The position numbers and the translations under genes were made by a program. Shown here piece after piece: positions 50,491 to 60,782 of a DNA stretch of 64,000 nt. The notes beneath the pieces are model-generated. The model was not told where the DNA came from. It ran no database searches and saw nothing but the letters and a program-made list of their open reading frames with translations. Location of the stretch: positions 1-64,000 of the forward strand of contig NZ_BONX01000030.1 in the NCBI RefSeq assembly GCF_016862935.1. Direction: 5' to 3'. Position 1 is the stretch's first letter, and every line of letters starts with the position of its first letter. The DNA is from Plantactinospora mayteni (lineage in GTDB: Bacteria; Actinomycetota; Actinomycetes; Mycobacteriales; Micromonosporaceae).

Positions 50491-53082
50491 TCAGACTCGG
50501 ACGACGCTCAGCGACTCCTTGCTGTCCGCCAGGTCGACCCGGACGGTGTCGCCGTCCCGGACCTCGCCGGCCAGCAACGCCTTCGCCAGCCGGTCGCCGA
50601 TGGCCGACTGCACCAGCCGGCGCAGCGGCCGGGCACCGTAGATCGGGTCGTACCCGTGCTCGGCCAGCCAGGTCCGGGCCGCGTCGGTGACGTCGAGGCC
50701 GAGCCGCCGGTCGGCGAGCCGCCGCCGCAGCCGGTCGAGCTGGATGTCCACGATCCCGCGCAGTTCCTGACCGGCCAGCGCGGCGAAGACCACGATGTCG
50801 TCGAGCCGGTTGAGGAACTCCGGCTTGAAGTGCGAGCGGACCACCGCCAGTACCGCCTCCCGGCGCTCCTCCTCGCCGAGGGTCAGGTCGGAGACGACCG
50901 CCGAGCCGAGGTTGGCGGTGAGAATCAGGATCGCGTTGCGGAAGTCGACGGTACGCCCCTGGCCGTCGGTGAGCCGGCCGTCGTCGAGCACCTGGAGCAG
51001 TACGTCGAAGACGTCCGGATGCGCCTTCTCCACCTCGTCCAGCAGGATCACCGAGTACGGCCGGCGCCGCACCGCCTCGGTGAGCTGCCCGCCCTCCTCG
51101 TACCCGACGTAGCCGGGTGGGGCGCCGACGAGCCGGGCCACCGAGTGCTTCTCGGCGTACTCGCTCATGTCGATCCGGACCATGGCCCGCTCGTCGTCGA
51201 AGAGGAACTCGGCGAGCGCCTTGCCCAGTTCGGTCTTGCCGACCCCGGTGGGGCCGAGGAAGAGGAAGCTGCCGGTGGGGCGGTCCGGGTCGGCGACACC
51301 GGCCCGCGCCCGGCGTACCGCGTCGGAGACCGCGGCGACCGCCTCGGCCTGGCCGACCACGCGGGCGCCGAGCGACGACTCCATCCGGAGCAGTTTGGCG
51401 GTCTCGCCCTCCATCAGCCGCCCGGCCGGGATGCCGGTCCAGGAGGCGACCACCGCGGCGATGTCGTCGGCGCCGACCTCCTCCTTGAGCATCGCCCCGT
51501 CGGCCTGGAGCCCGGCGAGTTCGCCCTCGGCCCGGGTCAGCGCGGCCTTCAGCTCGGGGATCCGGCCGTAGCGCAGCTCGGCGGCGCGTTCCAGCTCGCC
51601 GTCCCGCTCGGCCCGCTCGGCCTCGCCGCCGAGCCGTTCCAGTTCCTCCTTGGCGGTGGAGATCCGGGTGATGTGCTCCTTCTCCAGCCGCCACCGTTCG
51701 CTGAGCGCGGTGAGCTGCTCGCGCTTGTCGGCCAACTCCTTGCGGAGCCGTTCGAGCCGCTCGGCCGAGGCCGGGTCGGGCTCCTTGGCCAGGGCCATCT
51801 CCTCGATCTCCAGCCGGCGTACCGCCCGTTCGATCTCGTCGACCTCGGTGGGCCGGGAGTCGATCTCCATCCGGAGCCGGGAGGCGGACTCGTCGACCAG
51901 GTCGATCGCCTTGTCCGGCAGGAACCGGTCGGTGATGTACCGGTCGGAGAGGCTGGCGGCGGCGACCAGCGCGGCGTCGGTGATGCGTACCCCGTGGTGC
52001 ACCTCGTAGCGTTCCTTGAGCCCGCGCAGGATCCCGATGGTGTCCTCGATGGTCGGCTCGCCGACCAGCACCGGCTGGAAGCGCCGCTCCAGCGCCGGGT
52101 CCTTCTCGATGTGCTCGCGGTATTCGTCGAGGGTGGTGGCGCCGACCATCCGCAACTCGCCCCGGGCCAGCATCGGCTTGAGCATGTTGCCGGCGTCCAT
52201 CGAGCCCTCGCCCTTGCCGGCGCCGACCACGGTGTGCAACTCGTCGAGGAAGGTGATGACCTGGCCGGCGGAGTTCTTGATCTCCTCCAGCACCGACTTC
52301 AGCCGCTCCTCGAACTGCCCCCGGTACTGCGCACCGGCGACCATCGCGCCGAGGTCGAGCGAGACCAGCTTCTTGTCCCGGAGCGACTCGGGGACGTCAC
52401 CGGCGACGATCCGCTGCGCCAGCCCCTCGACGATCGCGGTCTTGCCGACGCCGGGCTCGCCGATCAGCACCGGGTTGTTCTTGGTACGCCGGGAGAGCAC
52501 CTGGACCACCCGGCGGATCTCGGCGTCCCGGCCGATCACCGGGTCGATCTTGCCGTCCCGGGCGCTGGCGGTCAGGTCTACGCCGTACTTCTCCAGCGCC
52601 TGGTAGGTCTGCTCCGGGTCGGCGGTGGTGACCCGGCGGTCGCCGCCGCGTACCGCCGGGAAGGCGGCGACCAGGTTCTCCTCGGTGGCGCCGGCCTGCT
52701 TGAGGGTGCCGGCGACCGCGCCGCCGACCCGGGCCAGCCCGGCCAGCAGGTGCTCGGTCGAGGTGTACTCGTCGCCGAGCGGCCGGGCGATCTGCTCGGC
52801 CGCGCCGATCGCGTTGACGAACTCGCGGGCCAGGCTCGGCTCGGCGACACTGGATCCTCGGGCGGCCGGCTGCTTCTCCACGGCGCGGGCAGCGGCCCGC
52901 CGGATGTCGGCCGGGTTCGCCCCGACCGCCCGCAGCAGCCCGGCCGCGGTGGACCCGCCGGTGTCCAGCAGGGACAGCAGCAGATGCCACGGTTCGACGG
53001 TGGCGTGGCCGCGCTGGTTCGCCGTGGCGACGGCGCCGGTGATGACTTCGCGGCTCTTCGTGGTGAGACGTTCGGCGTTCAC
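50491..53082 (-). CDS. clpB: ATP-dependent disaggregase ClpB
   Basis: An 863-residue hexameric AAA+ unfoldase that rescues aggregated proteins with DnaK. The N-domain starts [29 protein letters not shown]1 has [13 protein letters not shown] (~209) and Walker [13 protein letters not shown] coiled-coil M-domain lies at ~400-520 ([33 protein letters not shown]). NBD2 has [13 protein letters not shown] (~614) and [15 protein letters not shown]. The 5' region carries a HAIR palindrome for HspR. GTG start at 53080-53082 with GGGAGC as ribosome site. Full-length and apparently intact. Confidence 0.95.
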   Translation of the reverse strand: MNAERLTTKSREVITGAVATANQRGHATVEPWHLLLSLLDTGGSTAAGLLRAVGANPADIRRAAARAVEKQPAARGSSVAEPSLAREFVNAIGAAEQIARPLGDEYTSTEHLLAGLARVGGAVAGTLKQAGATEENLVAAFPAVRGGDRRVTTADPEQTYQALEKYGVDLTASARDGKIDPVIGRDAEIRRVVQVLSRRTKNNPVLIGEPGVGKTAIVEGLAQRIVAGDVPESLRDKKLVSLDLGAMVAGAQYRGQFEERLKSVLEEIKNSAGQVITFLDELHTVVGAGKGEGSMDAGNMLKPMLARGELRMVGATTLDEYREHIEKDPALERRFQPVLVGEPTIEDTIGILRGLKERYEVHHGVRITDAALVAAASLSDRYITDRFLPDKAIDLVDESASRLRMEIDSRPTEVDEIERAVRRLEIEEMALAKEPDPASAERLERLRKELADKREQLTALSERWRLEKEHITRISTAKEELERLGGEAERAERDGELERAAELRYGRIPELKAALTRAEGELAGLQADGAMLKEEVGADDIAAVVASWTGIPAGRLMEGETAKLLRMESSLGARVVGQAEAVAAVSDAVRRARAGVADPDRPTGSFLFLGPTGVGKTELGKALAEFLFDDERAMVRIDMSEYAEKHSVARLVGAPPGYVGYEEGGQLTEAVRRRPYSVILLDEVEKAHPDVFDVLLQVLDDGRLTDGQGRTVDFRNAILILTANLGSAVVSDLTLGEEERREAVLAVVRSHFKPEFLNRLDDIVVFAALAGQELRGIVDIQLDRLRRRLADRRLGLDVTDAARTWLAEHGYDPIYGARPLRRLVQSAIGDRLAKALLAGEVRDGDTVRVDLADSKESLSVVRV

Positions 53083-53196
53083 GGGGCTCCCAATTTCGGT
53101 CCGCCGGCCGTGGGCACGGGCCGGCATCGGCAGCGTGGCGGGCGGTGACGCCGCCACCCGGCGACACCACCTCCAGTACGAACGACACAACCAGAG

Positions 53197-53215
53197 TTGA
53201 GTCTATTCCACTCAA
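53197..53215 (-). promoter_or_regulatory. HAIR operator upstream of clpB
   Basis: TTGAGT-CTATTCC-ACTCAA, with the extended flanks making GAGTTGAGT-N7-ACTCAACTC, matches the HspR inverted repeat CTTGAGT-N7-ACTCAAG. It lies about 115 bp upstream of the GTG and indicates HspR repression of clpB. Confidence 0.88.
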
Positions 53216-53343
53216 CTCTCCGGCCGTGACGTCGGTCACATTCGCCGCGAACGGAACCCGCCGACCGACGGTACGGTTCCGCCCGCCCTGGTCACCCGAC
53301 GCCGGTACCAGACCTCGATCCACAAACGGGTACGGTTGGTTAC

Positions 53344-53844
53344 GTGCGAGTACGTGTGGAGCAGACGGCGTTGCCCGGGATCGGCGTACGCCACGACGTG
53401 GTGACCGCCTCCGGGCGTCGGCTCGGTGTGGTAACCCACCGCAACGGCCGACGGGATCTGGTGCTGTACGACCCGGACGACCCGGATTCCTGCACCGCCG
53501 ACATCCCGCTCACCGACGACGAGGCGGAGGCGCTGGCGGACATCCTCGGCGCCTCGCTGATGCTGGGCCAGCTCTCCGGGCTGCGCCAGCAGGCCGCCGG
53601 ACTGCTCACCGAGCAGATCTCCATCCCGGCCGGCTCGCGATACGTCGGCCGCCCGCTGGGCGACACGCAGACCCGCACCCGTACCGGCGCATCCATCGTC
53701 GCGGTCCTCCGGGAGCGCGAGGTGATCGCCTCACCCGATCCGACCTTCCGGTTCGAGGCCGGCGATGTCGTGGTCGTGGTCGGCACCCGCCAGGGACTCG
53801 ACGGTGTCACCGCGATCCTCGCCGAGACCGACCCGGACGGCTGA
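53344..53844 (+). CDS. KhtT-like regulatory subunit of a K+/H+ antiporter
   Basis: A 166-residue cytoplasmic protein. The N-terminal ~75 residues are a small alpha/beta domain (GIGVRHDVVTASGRRLGVVTHRNGRRDLVLYDP). The C-terminal ~75 residues form a TrkA-C/RCK-C domain (GRPLGDTQTRTRTGASIVAVLREREVIASPDPTF). It is six bases upstream of a CPA2-type antiporter, the KhtT-KhtU arrangement of Bacillus subtilis. The RCK-C domain probably senses c-di-AMP or pH and gates the antiporter. GTG start at 53344. Confidence 0.88.
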   Translation: MRVRVEQTALPGIGVRHDVVTASGRRLGVVTHRNGRRDLVLYDPDDPDSCTADIPLTDDEAEALADILGASLMLGQLSGLRQQAAGLLTEQISIPAGSRYVGRPLGDTQTRTRTGASIVAVLREREVIASPDPTFRFEAGDVVVVVGTRQGLDGVTAILAETDPDG

Positions 53845-53850
53845 CGGGCG

Positions 53851-55053
53851 ATGCATCACACCACTGTCCTGCTCATCGAGGTCGGTGCGCTGCTGTTCGT
53901 CCTCGGACTGCTCAGCCGGCTCAGCCGTCGGATCGGGCTATCGCCGATCACCCTCTATCTGCTCGCCGGGCTCGCCTTCGGGCACGGTGGGCTGGTGCCG
54001 CTCTCGGCCAGCGAGGAGTTCTTCCAGGTCGGCGCCGAGATCGGCGTGATCCTGCTGCTGGTCATGCTCGGCCTGGAATACTCGGCCGGCGAACTGGTCG
54101 GCAACCTGCGCGCGGCAGCGCCAGCCGGGCTGATCGACGGCCTGCTCAACGCGCTGCCGGGGGCCGCCTTCGGCCTGCTGCTCGGCTGGGGCTGGGTCGG
54201 CGCGATCGTACTGGCCGGGGTCACCTGGGTCTCCTCGTCCGGCGTCATCGCCAAGGTACTGGCCGATCTCGGCCGACTCGGTAACCGGGAGACCCCGGTG
54301 ATCCTGTCGGTACTGGTGATCGAGGACCTCGCGATGGCGCTCTACCTGCCGCTGGTCACCGCGATCCTCAGCGGTCAGACCCTGCTCGGCGGCGGTATCG
54401 CGCTGGCCATCGCGGTCTTCACCGTGGTCCTGGTCCTGGTGGTGGCGATCCGGTACGGCAACTTCATCTCCCGGATGCTCTCCGCCCGGGACCCGGAGGC
54501 GCTGCTGCTCGGCGTATTCGGGCTCACCCTGCTGGTCGCCGGTGTGGCCGCCGGCCTACAGGTGTCGGCGGCGGTCGGCGCGTTCCTGGTCGGCATCGCC
54601 CTCTCGGGTCCGGTGGCACACAACGCCACGGAGTTGCTCTCGCCGCTGCGTGACCTCTTCGCCGCGGTCTTCTTCGTCTTCTTCGGCCTGAACACCGATC
54701 CCCGGGCCATCCCGCCGGTGCTGCTGCCAGCGCTCGCCCTGGCCGTGGTCACCATGGCCACGAAGGTGCTGACCGGTTACATGGCGGCGAAACGGGTCGG
54801 TATCGGGCGGCCTGGTCGCTGGCGGGCCGGACTCGCGCTGTCGCCACGCGGCGAGTTCTCCATCGTCATCGCCGGGCTGGCCGTCACCACCAGCGTGGTG
54901 AACCCGGAACTCGGTCCGCTGGCCACCGCGTACGTGTTGATCACGGTGATCACCGGCCCGATGTTGGCCCGGCTGCCGGACTTCGGGTGGTTCAAGCGGT
55001 GGCTCCGCCGGTCCGCCACGGGTGGGCCGACACCGGCCGCCGCGACGGAGTGA
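53851..55053 (+). CDS. KhtU-like cation:proton antiporter
   Basis: A 400-residue CPA2-family integral membrane protein with about 12 helices (VGALLFVLGLLSRLSRRIGL, LVMLGLEYSAGELVGNLRAA, LAGVTWVSSSGVIAKVLADLG). The TWVSSSG..AKVL and SPRGEFSIVIAGLAV segments carry the ion-translocating residues of the NhaA/KefB fold. No cytoplasmic regulatory domain is fused to it; the adjacent KhtT-like protein supplies it. Likely a potassium efflux antiporter for cytoplasmic ion and pH balance. A hairpin terminator follows. Confidence 0.9.
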   Translation: MHHTTVLLIEVGALLFVLGLLSRLSRRIGLSPITLYLLAGLAFGHGGLVPLSASEEFFQVGAEIGVILLLVMLGLEYSAGELVGNLRAAAPAGLIDGLLNALPGAAFGLLLGWGWVGAIVLAGVTWVSSSGVIAKVLADLGRLGNRETPVILSVLVIEDLAMALYLPLVTAILSGQTLLGGGIALAIAVFTVVLVLVVAIRYGNFISRMLSARDPEALLLGVFGLTLLVAGVAAGLQVSAAVGAFLVGIALSGPVAHNATELLSPLRDLFAAVFFVFFGLNTDPRAIPPVLLPALALAVVTMATKVLTGYMAAKRVGIGRPGRWRAGLALSPRGEFSIVIAGLAVTTSVVNPELGPLATAYVLITVITGPMLARLPDFGWFKRWLRRSATGGPTPAAATE

Positions 55054-55055
55054 GC

Positions 55056-55081
55056 TGGGGCGCGACACCCGTCGCGCCCCA
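55056..55081 (+). terminator. terminator after the khtTU-like operon
   Basis: TGGGGCGCGAC pairs with GTCGCGCCCCA over the 4-nt loop ACCC, 2 bp after the antiporter stop codon, followed by a short AT-rich tail (CATTT). Confidence 0.85.
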
Positions 55082-55252
55082 CATTTCGGGATCACCGTTC
55101 GGCCAGTTCCACAGACGCGTAACGGGTTGATGAAATAGCACGTGGCGGCCCTTTCGCAGGCTGGCAACAGCGCGTTACCGTGTCGCCGCAACAGCCAAAG
55201 GTCTTGCGGGGGCCGGGGTGCCCGGCAGCCGCGCGAGCGGAAAGGCGGCCCG

Positions 55253-55684
55253 TTGAGCGTGCAGGACTCCGCGTTCCGGGGCTTTGCCAACCCGGTGGAC
55301 CCCTCTCCCGCCGAGCTTCGGGCCTGGGCCTACGAACCGGACTCGGTGCCGCTGCACACGATGCCGAAGGACTGGGACCTGCTGGTCTCCGGCGACCGGT
55401 TGATCGGCACGCTCTTCGAGCTGGCGATGGACCAGTCGTGTCCGGCCCGCCGGTTCGCGCTGCACTGCCTCTACATCTACGCCGCCGACGGCATCCGGAC
55501 CAAGTTCCAGGCCCACCCGAAGCGGCGGTTGCGGAAGCTGGTCGAGCAGGCCGAGCGGCTCGGCGACGAGCCGATGGTCATCTGGGCGCACAACGCCCGG
55601 ATGCTCCAGGCGAGGCCGGAGTTGTTCGACTACCGCGACTGGTGTGAGGGCGGACTGGTCCGGCAGTCCCGCCGGCTCGGATGA
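55253..55684 (+). CDS. conserved actinobacterial hypothetical protein
   Basis: A 143-residue basic soluble protein that I recognise only as a widely conserved actinomycete family without assigned function. The invariant-looking blocks are SAFRGFANPVDPSPAELRAWAYEP, HTMPKDWDLLVSGDRLIGTLFELA and RRFALHCLYIYAADGIRT. No motif suggests an activity. The start is TTG 55253 (LSVQDSAF) or GTG 55259; the ribosome site AAGGCGG fits the TTG better. It is separated by 199 bp from the antiporter and by 289 bp from the hspR gene on the opposite strand. Confidence 0.82.
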   Translation: MSVQDSAFRGFANPVDPSPAELRAWAYEPDSVPLHTMPKDWDLLVSGDRLIGTLFELAMDQSCPARRFALHCLYIYAADGIRTKFQAHPKRRLRKLVEQAERLGDEPMVIWAHNARMLQARPELFDYRDWCEGGLVRQSRRLG

Positions 55685-55910
55685 CCGGGCCGGGCGAACG
55701 GTGGGCCGGGACCCCCCGTGGACCCCGGACCACCCAGCACCGCTGGTGACGGCGCGGAGCACGGGACCTGACCTGCGTACCGGAGGGCCGCGACCTGCGG
55801 AACTTCGCACCACCAGCCAGGTTACTGAGCGCACCGGTACCGCGCGGCGGAACCGTGCAGCGGCCGGGCGCCCCTACCGGGGTCGCTGTGCGGAGGTCGG
55901 GCGGGAAGAG

Positions 55911-55943
55911 CTGGCGCTCGAAGTACCTCTCGACGAGCGCCAG
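55911..55943 (-). terminator. terminator of the dnaK-hspR operon
   Basis: CTGGCGCTCG at 55911-55920 pairs with CGAGCGCCAG at 55934-55943 over a 13-nt loop, 30 bp downstream of the hspR stop codon on the minus strand. Confidence 0.8.
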
Positions 55944-55973
55944 CGGAGTTCTTCACTTGAACCGTCGCCCGGA

Positions 55974-56423
55974 TCAGGCCGACGGGTCGGTGGTGCGGCG
56001 CGGGCGCCAGACGACCAGCGCGGTCGAGGGCCGGTTGGTCGGCACCAGGTCCCGGCGGGGCAGCCCGCCGAGCGCCTCCAACTCGGCCACCCGGCGGTAG
56101 GCGGCCTCCAACTCGGCCTGTAGGCCGGCGACCCGCTGCTGGAGTTCGTCGACCATCTGCTCCAGCACGATGATCCGCTTGATGCCGGCCAGGTTGACAC
56201 CGTCGTCCTGGCTGAGCCGCTGCACCTCGCGGAGCAGCGCGACGTCGCGGGCGCTGTACCGGCGCCCGCCGCCCGGGGCGCGACCGGGCTGCACCAGCCC
56301 CATCCGGTCGTACTGCCGCAGGGTCTGCGGGTGCATGCCGGCCATCCGGGCCGCGACCGAGATCATCAAAACCTTGGCGTCGGACACCTGCTCGATCGAG
56401 ACGACGACGTACTCCTCGGTCAC
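55974..56423 (-). CDS. hspR: heat-shock repressor HspR
   Basis: A 149-residue MerR-family repressor. HTH region ISVAARMAGMHPQTLRQYDRMGLVQPG, wing GGGRRYSARDVALLREVQRLSQDDGVNLAGIKRII, then a coiled-coil ELQQRVAGLQAELEAAYRRVAEL and a C-terminal tail. HspR with DnaK as corepressor binds HAIR sequences to repress dnaK and clpB. I start at GTG 56421-56423, because the perfect anti-16S sequence GGAGGTGATC precedes it by the correct distance; a GTG inside that sequence (56430-56432) would put the start inside the ribosome site. Last gene of the dnaK operon. Confidence 0.93.
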   Translation of the reverse strand: MTEEYVVVSIEQVSDAKVLMISVAARMAGMHPQTLRQYDRMGLVQPGRAPGGGRRYSARDVALLREVQRLSQDDGVNLAGIKRIIVLEQMVDELQQRVAGLQAELEAAYRRVAELEALGGLPRRDLVPTNRPSTALVVWRPRRTTDPSA

Positions 56424-56451
56424 CTTGATCACCTCCGCGTTGCCAACAGGG

Positions 56452-57639
56452 TCAGTTGAAACGACGCACCCGGACGTCGAGATGTTCCCGTGCCGCCGCC
56501 GGAGTCTGCGCGGCGAACTCCTCCAGCGCCTTCCTGGCCTCCGGGGAGAGCTGCTCGGGGACCACGATCTCCACGGTCACCAGCAGGTCACCGGCCTGGC
56601 CGTCCCGCCGGACCACACCCCGGCCGCGGGCCCGCAGCGTACGGCCGCTCGGGGTGCCCGGTGGCACCCGCAGGGTCACCGCCGAGTCCAGTGTGGGCAC
56701 CCGCAGGTCCGTACCGAGCACCGCCTCCGCGATGGTGATCGGCACGGTCAGGGTCAGGTCGTCGCCGCTGCGCCCGAAGAGGTCGTCCTCGCGGACCTTG
56801 ACCAGGACGTACAGGTCGCCGGGCGGGCCGCCCCGGTCACCGGGCTCACCCCGGCCGGCGAGCCGGATCCGCTGGCCGTCCGAGACCCCGGCCGGAAACC
56901 GGACGTTGAGCGTGCGGGACTTGGTCACCCCGCCGGTACCCCGGCACTCCGGGCACTTCTCGTCCACGATCGTGCCCACGCCCTGGCACTCCCGGCACGG
57001 CTCGGAGAAGCTGAACGAGCCCTGGTTGCGGGTGACGACCCCGGCGCCCCGGCACTCCGAGCAGGTCCGGGGCAGTGTCCCCGGCTTGGCGCCGTCACCG
57101 TCGCAGGTGTCGCAGACGCCGGGAGCGCGCAGCGTCAACGGCACCGTCACCCCGCGTACGGCATCACCGAAGTCGAGCATGACCTCGGCCTCCACGTCCC
57201 GACCACGGGCCGGGCCACGGGTCCGGGTCGGACCGCCGCCGGAGAAGATCGAACTGAACAGGTCGGAGAAGCCCGCCCCGCCGAACCGGCGGTCACCACC
57301 GGCCGCGCCACCCGGCTGGCCGACCCCGCCGAAGAGGTCGGAGACGTCGAACGGGTAGCCGCCGGGCCCGCCCGACCGGGCGTTGCGGCGGAACGCGCCC
57401 GATCCGAAGAGCGAGCGCATCTCGTCGTACTCCTTGCGCTTGCGCGGGTCGGTGAGCACGTCGTACGCCTCGGAGACGGCCTTGAACCGCTCCTCGGCCT
57501 CGGCGTCACCCGGGTTGTGATCCGGGTGCGACTCCCGGGCCAGCTTGCGGTACGCCTTCTTGATCTCCTCAGGAGAGGCGGACTTGGCCACCCCCAGTAC
57601 GGCGTAGAAGTCCTTCTCCAGCCAGTCCTTGGAACTCAT
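56452..57639 (-). CDS. dnaJ: chaperone DnaJ
   Basis: A 395-residue type I J-protein. The J-domain (4-75) contains [21 protein letters not shown] with HPD. A Gly/Phe-rich region follows ([13 protein letters not shown]). Four zinc-finger repeats are seen: [32 protein letters not shown], matching CxxCxGxG. The C-terminal substrate-binding domain ([14 protein letters not shown]) is complete. It stimulates DnaK ATPase and delivers clients. ATG at 57637-57639, third in the dnaK-grpE-dnaJ-hspR operon. Confidence 0.96.
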   Translation of the reverse strand: MSSKDWLEKDFYAVLGVAKSASPEEIKKAYRKLARESHPDHNPGDAEAEERFKAVSEAYDVLTDPRKRKEYDEMRSLFGSGAFRRNARSGGPGGYPFDVSDLFGGVGQPGGAAGGDRRFGGAGFSDLFSSIFSGGGPTRTRGPARGRDVEAEVMLDFGDAVRGVTVPLTLRAPGVCDTCDGDGAKPGTLPRTCSECRGAGVVTRNQGSFSFSEPCRECQGVGTIVDEKCPECRGTGGVTKSRTLNVRFPAGVSDGQRIRLAGRGEPGDRGGPPGDLYVLVKVREDDLFGRSGDDLTLTVPITIAEAVLGTDLRVPTLDSAVTLRVPPGTPSGRTLRARGRGVVRRDGQAGDLLVTVEIVVPEQLSPEARKALEEFAAQTPAAAREHLDVRVRRFN

Positions 57640-57779
57640 CGGTCGTCCACCCCCTTCCCCTGTGGCGCGGTCGAGGTGCCGCCCACGCCCCATCCGACGG
57701 ACGGCGTACGGGTGGCACCTCGACCGCGACGCACCGGCTCAACCTCGCTTCGACCCGGTCTGCTCCGGCGCCGGAGCGC

Positions 57780-58751
57780 TCACTCCGGCTCTGGATCCGC
57801 CACCGCGACCAGCGCCGGCCGCAGCAGCGAGTCGTTGACCTGGTAGCCGCGGCGCAACACCTCGACACAGGTCGGCTCGGTGACCTCGGCCGAGGTCTGG
57901 TGCGCGACCGCCTCGTGCTGGTTCGGGTCGAACGGGTCACCCTTCTCACCGAACGGGGCCAGCCCGAACTTGGCCAGCGCGGTGGTCAACTGCTCCGCCA
58001 CCGTGCCGAACGGCCCGACCAGGTCGCCGTGCTCGCGGGCCCGGTCCAGGTCGTCGAGTACCGGCAGCAGCGCGGCCAGTACGACCCGGGTGGCCCGGTC
58101 CGCGTCCCGGGCCCGCTCCCGGTCCATCCGCTTGCGGTAGTTGGCGAACTCCGCGGTCACCCGCTGGAGGTCCCTGGTCCGCTCGTCCAGCTCGGCCCGG
58201 AGCGCGGCCAGTTCGGCACCGAGCGGGCCGGGCCCGTCGGCCTCGGCCGTGGCCTCGCTGACCGGCGTCGCCGGGGCGTCCACCACCGGCCCGTCCGTGC
58301 CGGACGGCCGCTCCGCCGCCAGCACCTCGGCGAGTTCGGTGTCGTCGACCACCGGGGTGGCCGCGTCGGTGGCCGCGTCGCCGGAGTCGTCGGTGGTCGC
58401 GTCGCCCGGATCGGTCGTCGCCTCCGTCACCTCCGGCCCGCCCTCGGCCGACTTCGCGTCGTCCACCGAGCCGGCGGCACCGGTCGACCCGGTGTCGTCC
58501 ACCTCTCCGGCGGCCACCACCGGCTCGGCGTCACCCGGCGGCTCCGGGTCCGGGTTCGGATCCTTCGCCGCCAGCCTGGCGCCGTCGGTCGTACCGGCCG
58601 AGCCAGGCAGGTCGCCGGTCAGGTTGATCTTCCGGTTGTTCCGGATGACGACGCCCTCGCCGGTCGTGCCCGGGGCGCGGCCGGCGGGCGCGGAGCCACC
58701 CGGCGCCGATCCGGTGGACTCCGAATCGGCGGCTCGTGGCTTGTCCGTCAT
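57780..58751 (-). CDS. grpE: nucleotide-exchange factor GrpE with long acidic N-terminus
   Basis: A 323-residue GrpE, well above the usual ~200. The C-terminal ~150 residues carry the long helix LGAELAALRAELDERTRDLQRVTAEF and the signature FDPNQHEAVAHQTSAEVTEPTCVEVLRRGYQVNDSLLRPALV. The N-terminal ~165 residues form an acidic, low-complexity tail with Asp/Thr/Ala/Gly repeats (GDATTDDSGDAATDAAT). Such extensions occur in some actinobacteria; their role is unknown. GrpE releases ADP from DnaK. Between dnaK and dnaJ on the minus strand. Confidence 0.93.
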   Translation of the reverse strand: MTDKPRAADSESTGSAPGGSAPAGRAPGTTGEGVVIRNNRKINLTGDLPGSAGTTDGARLAAKDPNPDPEPPGDAEPVVAAGEVDDTGSTGAAGSVDDAKSAEGGPEVTEATTDPGDATTDDSGDAATDAATPVVDDTELAEVLAAERPSGTDGPVVDAPATPVSEATAEADGPGPLGAELAALRAELDERTRDLQRVTAEFANYRKRMDRERARDADRATRVVLAALLPVLDDLDRAREHGDLVGPFGTVAEQLTTALAKFGLAPFGEKGDPFDPNQHEAVAHQTSAEVTEPTCVEVLRRGYQVNDSLLRPALVAVADPEPE

Positions 58752-58803
58752 TCAGCTACCTCGATCCGTTGTGCGTGGAGCCAGCCCGGACACGCGTCGA
58801 CAC

Positions 58804-58847
58804 TGAACCTTCTTCAACCTCCCCTTGCGGTCGGGGGGACCGCAAGG
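58804..58847. promoter_or_regulatory. 28-bp element plus hairpin between dnaK and grpE
   Basis: 58804-58831 is the reverse complement of the clpB-side element at 50339-50366 (26/28). Its end overlaps a perfect hairpin, CCTTGCGGTC / GACCGCAAGG (58823-58832 and 58838-58847) over a GGGGG loop. The hairpin could attenuate transcription from dnaK to grpE; such stems set stoichiometry in chaperone operons. Confidence 0.65.
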
Positions 58848-58892
58848 TCGGATATGGTGCGCAACCGCCGCACGGTTCAGGTTGGAAAAGGT

Positions 58893-60782
58893 TCACTTCT
58901 TGTCGTCCTCGTCGACGATCTCCGCGTCCACCACGTCGTCGCCCTTGGCACCGGCGCCGCCCTTGGCACCGGTCGGCCCGGCCTCCGGGCCCGTGCCGGC
59001 GGCACCCGGCTGCGCCTGCTCGGACTGCTGCTGCGCGTAGAGCATCGAACCGGCCTCCTGGGAGACCTTGAGCAGCTTCTCGTGTGCCGTCTTGACGTTC
59101 TCCAGGTCGGTCCCGCCGAGCGCGGAGCGCAGGTCGCCGAGGGCCTCGTTGATCTGGTCACGCGGCTCGGCCGGCAGCTTGTCCCCGCTCTCGGCGAGGA
59201 ACTTCTCGGTCTGCCACTGGAGCTGCTCGGCCTGGTTGCGGGTCTCCGCCTCGTCCCGGCGCCGCTTGTCATCGTCGGCGTGGTCCTGGGCGTCCCGCAT
59301 CATCCGCTCGATGTCGTCCTTCGGCAGCGCCGAGCCGCCGGTGATCGTCATCGACTGCTCCTTGCCCGTGCCGAGGTCCTTCGCGTTGACGTGCACGATG
59401 CCGTTCGCGTCGATGTCGAAGGTGACCTCGACCTGCGGTACGCCGCGCGGCGCCGGCGGCAGGCCGGTCAGCTCGAAGGTGCCGAGCTTCTTGTTGTACG
59501 CCGCGATGTCCCGCTCGCCCTGGAAGACCTGGATCAGCACCGACGGCTGGTTGTCGTCGGCCGTGGTGAAGACCTCGGAGCGCTTGGTCGGGATGGTCGT
59601 GTTGCGCTCGATCAGCTTGGTGAAGATGCCGCCCTTGGTCTCGATGCCCAGCGACAGCGGGGTCACGTCGAGCAGCAGGACGTCCTTGACCTCGCCCTTG
59701 AGCACGCCGGCCTGGAGCGCGGCACCGACCGCGACGACCTCGTCCGGGTTGACGCCCTTGTTGGGCTCCCGGCCGGTGAGCTGCTTGACCAGCTCGGAGA
59801 CGGCCGGCATCCGGGTCGAGCCGCCGACCAGGATCACGTGGTCGACGTCGGAGACCTTCACCCCGGCGTCCTTGATGGCCTGGTCGAACGGGCCCTTGCA
59901 GCGGTCGAGCAGATCCTGCGTCATCCGCTGGAACTCCGCCCGGGTCAGCGTCACGTCGAGGTGCAGCGGCGCCGAAGGGGCACCGTCGCCACCCGCCGGG
60001 CCGGCGGTGATGTACGGCAGGTTGATGCTGGTGGTGGTGGCGGCGGACAGCTCGATCTTGGCCTTCTCGGCCGCCTCGCGCAGCCGCTGCATCGCCATCT
60101 TGTCCTGGGACAGGTCGACCCCGTGCTGCCCCCGGAAGGTCTTCACCAGGTGGTCGATGACCCGCTCGTCCCAGTCGTCGCCACCGAGGTGGTTGTCACC
60201 GCTGGTCGACTTGACCTCGATGACCCCCTCGGCCAACTCCAGCAGCGACACGTCGAAGGTGCCGCCACCGAGGTCGAAGACCAGGACGGTCTGCTCCTTG
60301 GAGCCCTTGTCCAGCCCGTACGCCAGCGCCGCCGCGGTCGGCTCGTTCACGATCCGCAGTACGTTGAAGCCGGCGATCTCCCCGGCCTCCTTGGTGGCGG
60401 TCCGCTGGGCGTCGCTGAAGTACGCCGGGACGGTGATCACGGCGTCGGTGATCCGCTCGCCCAGGTACGCCTCGGCGTCCCGCTTGAGCTTCATCAGCGT
60501 CCGGGCGGAGATCTCCTGTGAGGTGTACTTCTTCCCGTCGATGTCGACGGACCAGTTGGTGCCCATCTCCCGCTTGACCGACCGGATGGTCCGGTCCGGG
60601 TTGGTCACCGCCTGACGCTTGGCGACCTCACCGACGAGCACCTCGCCGTTGCGGGCGAACGCGACGATCGAAGGAGTCGTCCGCGAGCCCTCGGCGTTCG
60701 CGATGACGGTAGGCTCACCGCCTTCGAGAACGCTGACGCAGGAATTCGTCGTGCCGAGGTCGATTCCGACCGCACGTGCCAT
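58893..60782 (-). CDS. dnaK: chaperone DnaK
   Basis: A 629-residue Hsp70. The actin-like ATPase starts [20 protein letters not shown], with [17 protein letters not shown] and the ATP-binding [21 protein letters not shown]. The substrate-binding domain follows from ~390 ([18 protein letters not shown]) and the C-terminal lid ends [19 protein letters not shown], a typical acidic tail. It is the first gene of the dnaK-grpE-dnaJ-hspR operon and its promoter region carries the HAIR operator at 60847. Its stop codon is overlapped by the 17-bp element AGGTTGGAAAAGGTTCA. Confidence 0.97.
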   Translation of the reverse strand: MARAVGIDLGTTNSCVSVLEGGEPTVIANAEGSRTTPSIVAFARNGEVLVGEVAKRQAVTNPDRTIRSVKREMGTNWSVDIDGKKYTSQEISARTLMKLKRDAEAYLGERITDAVITVPAYFSDAQRTATKEAGEIAGFNVLRIVNEPTAAALAYGLDKGSKEQTVLVFDLGGGTFDVSLLELAEGVIEVKSTSGDNHLGGDDWDERVIDHLVKTFRGQHGVDLSQDKMAMQRLREAAEKAKIELSAATTTSINLPYITAGPAGGDGAPSAPLHLDVTLTRAEFQRMTQDLLDRCKGPFDQAIKDAGVKVSDVDHVILVGGSTRMPAVSELVKQLTGREPNKGVNPDEVVAVGAALQAGVLKGEVKDVLLLDVTPLSLGIETKGGIFTKLIERNTTIPTKRSEVFTTADDNQPSVLIQVFQGERDIAAYNKKLGTFELTGLPPAPRGVPQVEVTFDIDANGIVHVNAKDLGTGKEQSMTITGGSALPKDDIERMMRDAQDHADDDKRRRDEAETRNQAEQLQWQTEKFLAESGDKLPAEPRDQINEALGDLRSALGGTDLENVKTAHEKLLKVSQEAGSMLYAQQQSEQAQPGAAGTGPEAGPTGAKGGAGAKGDDVVDAEIVDEDDKK

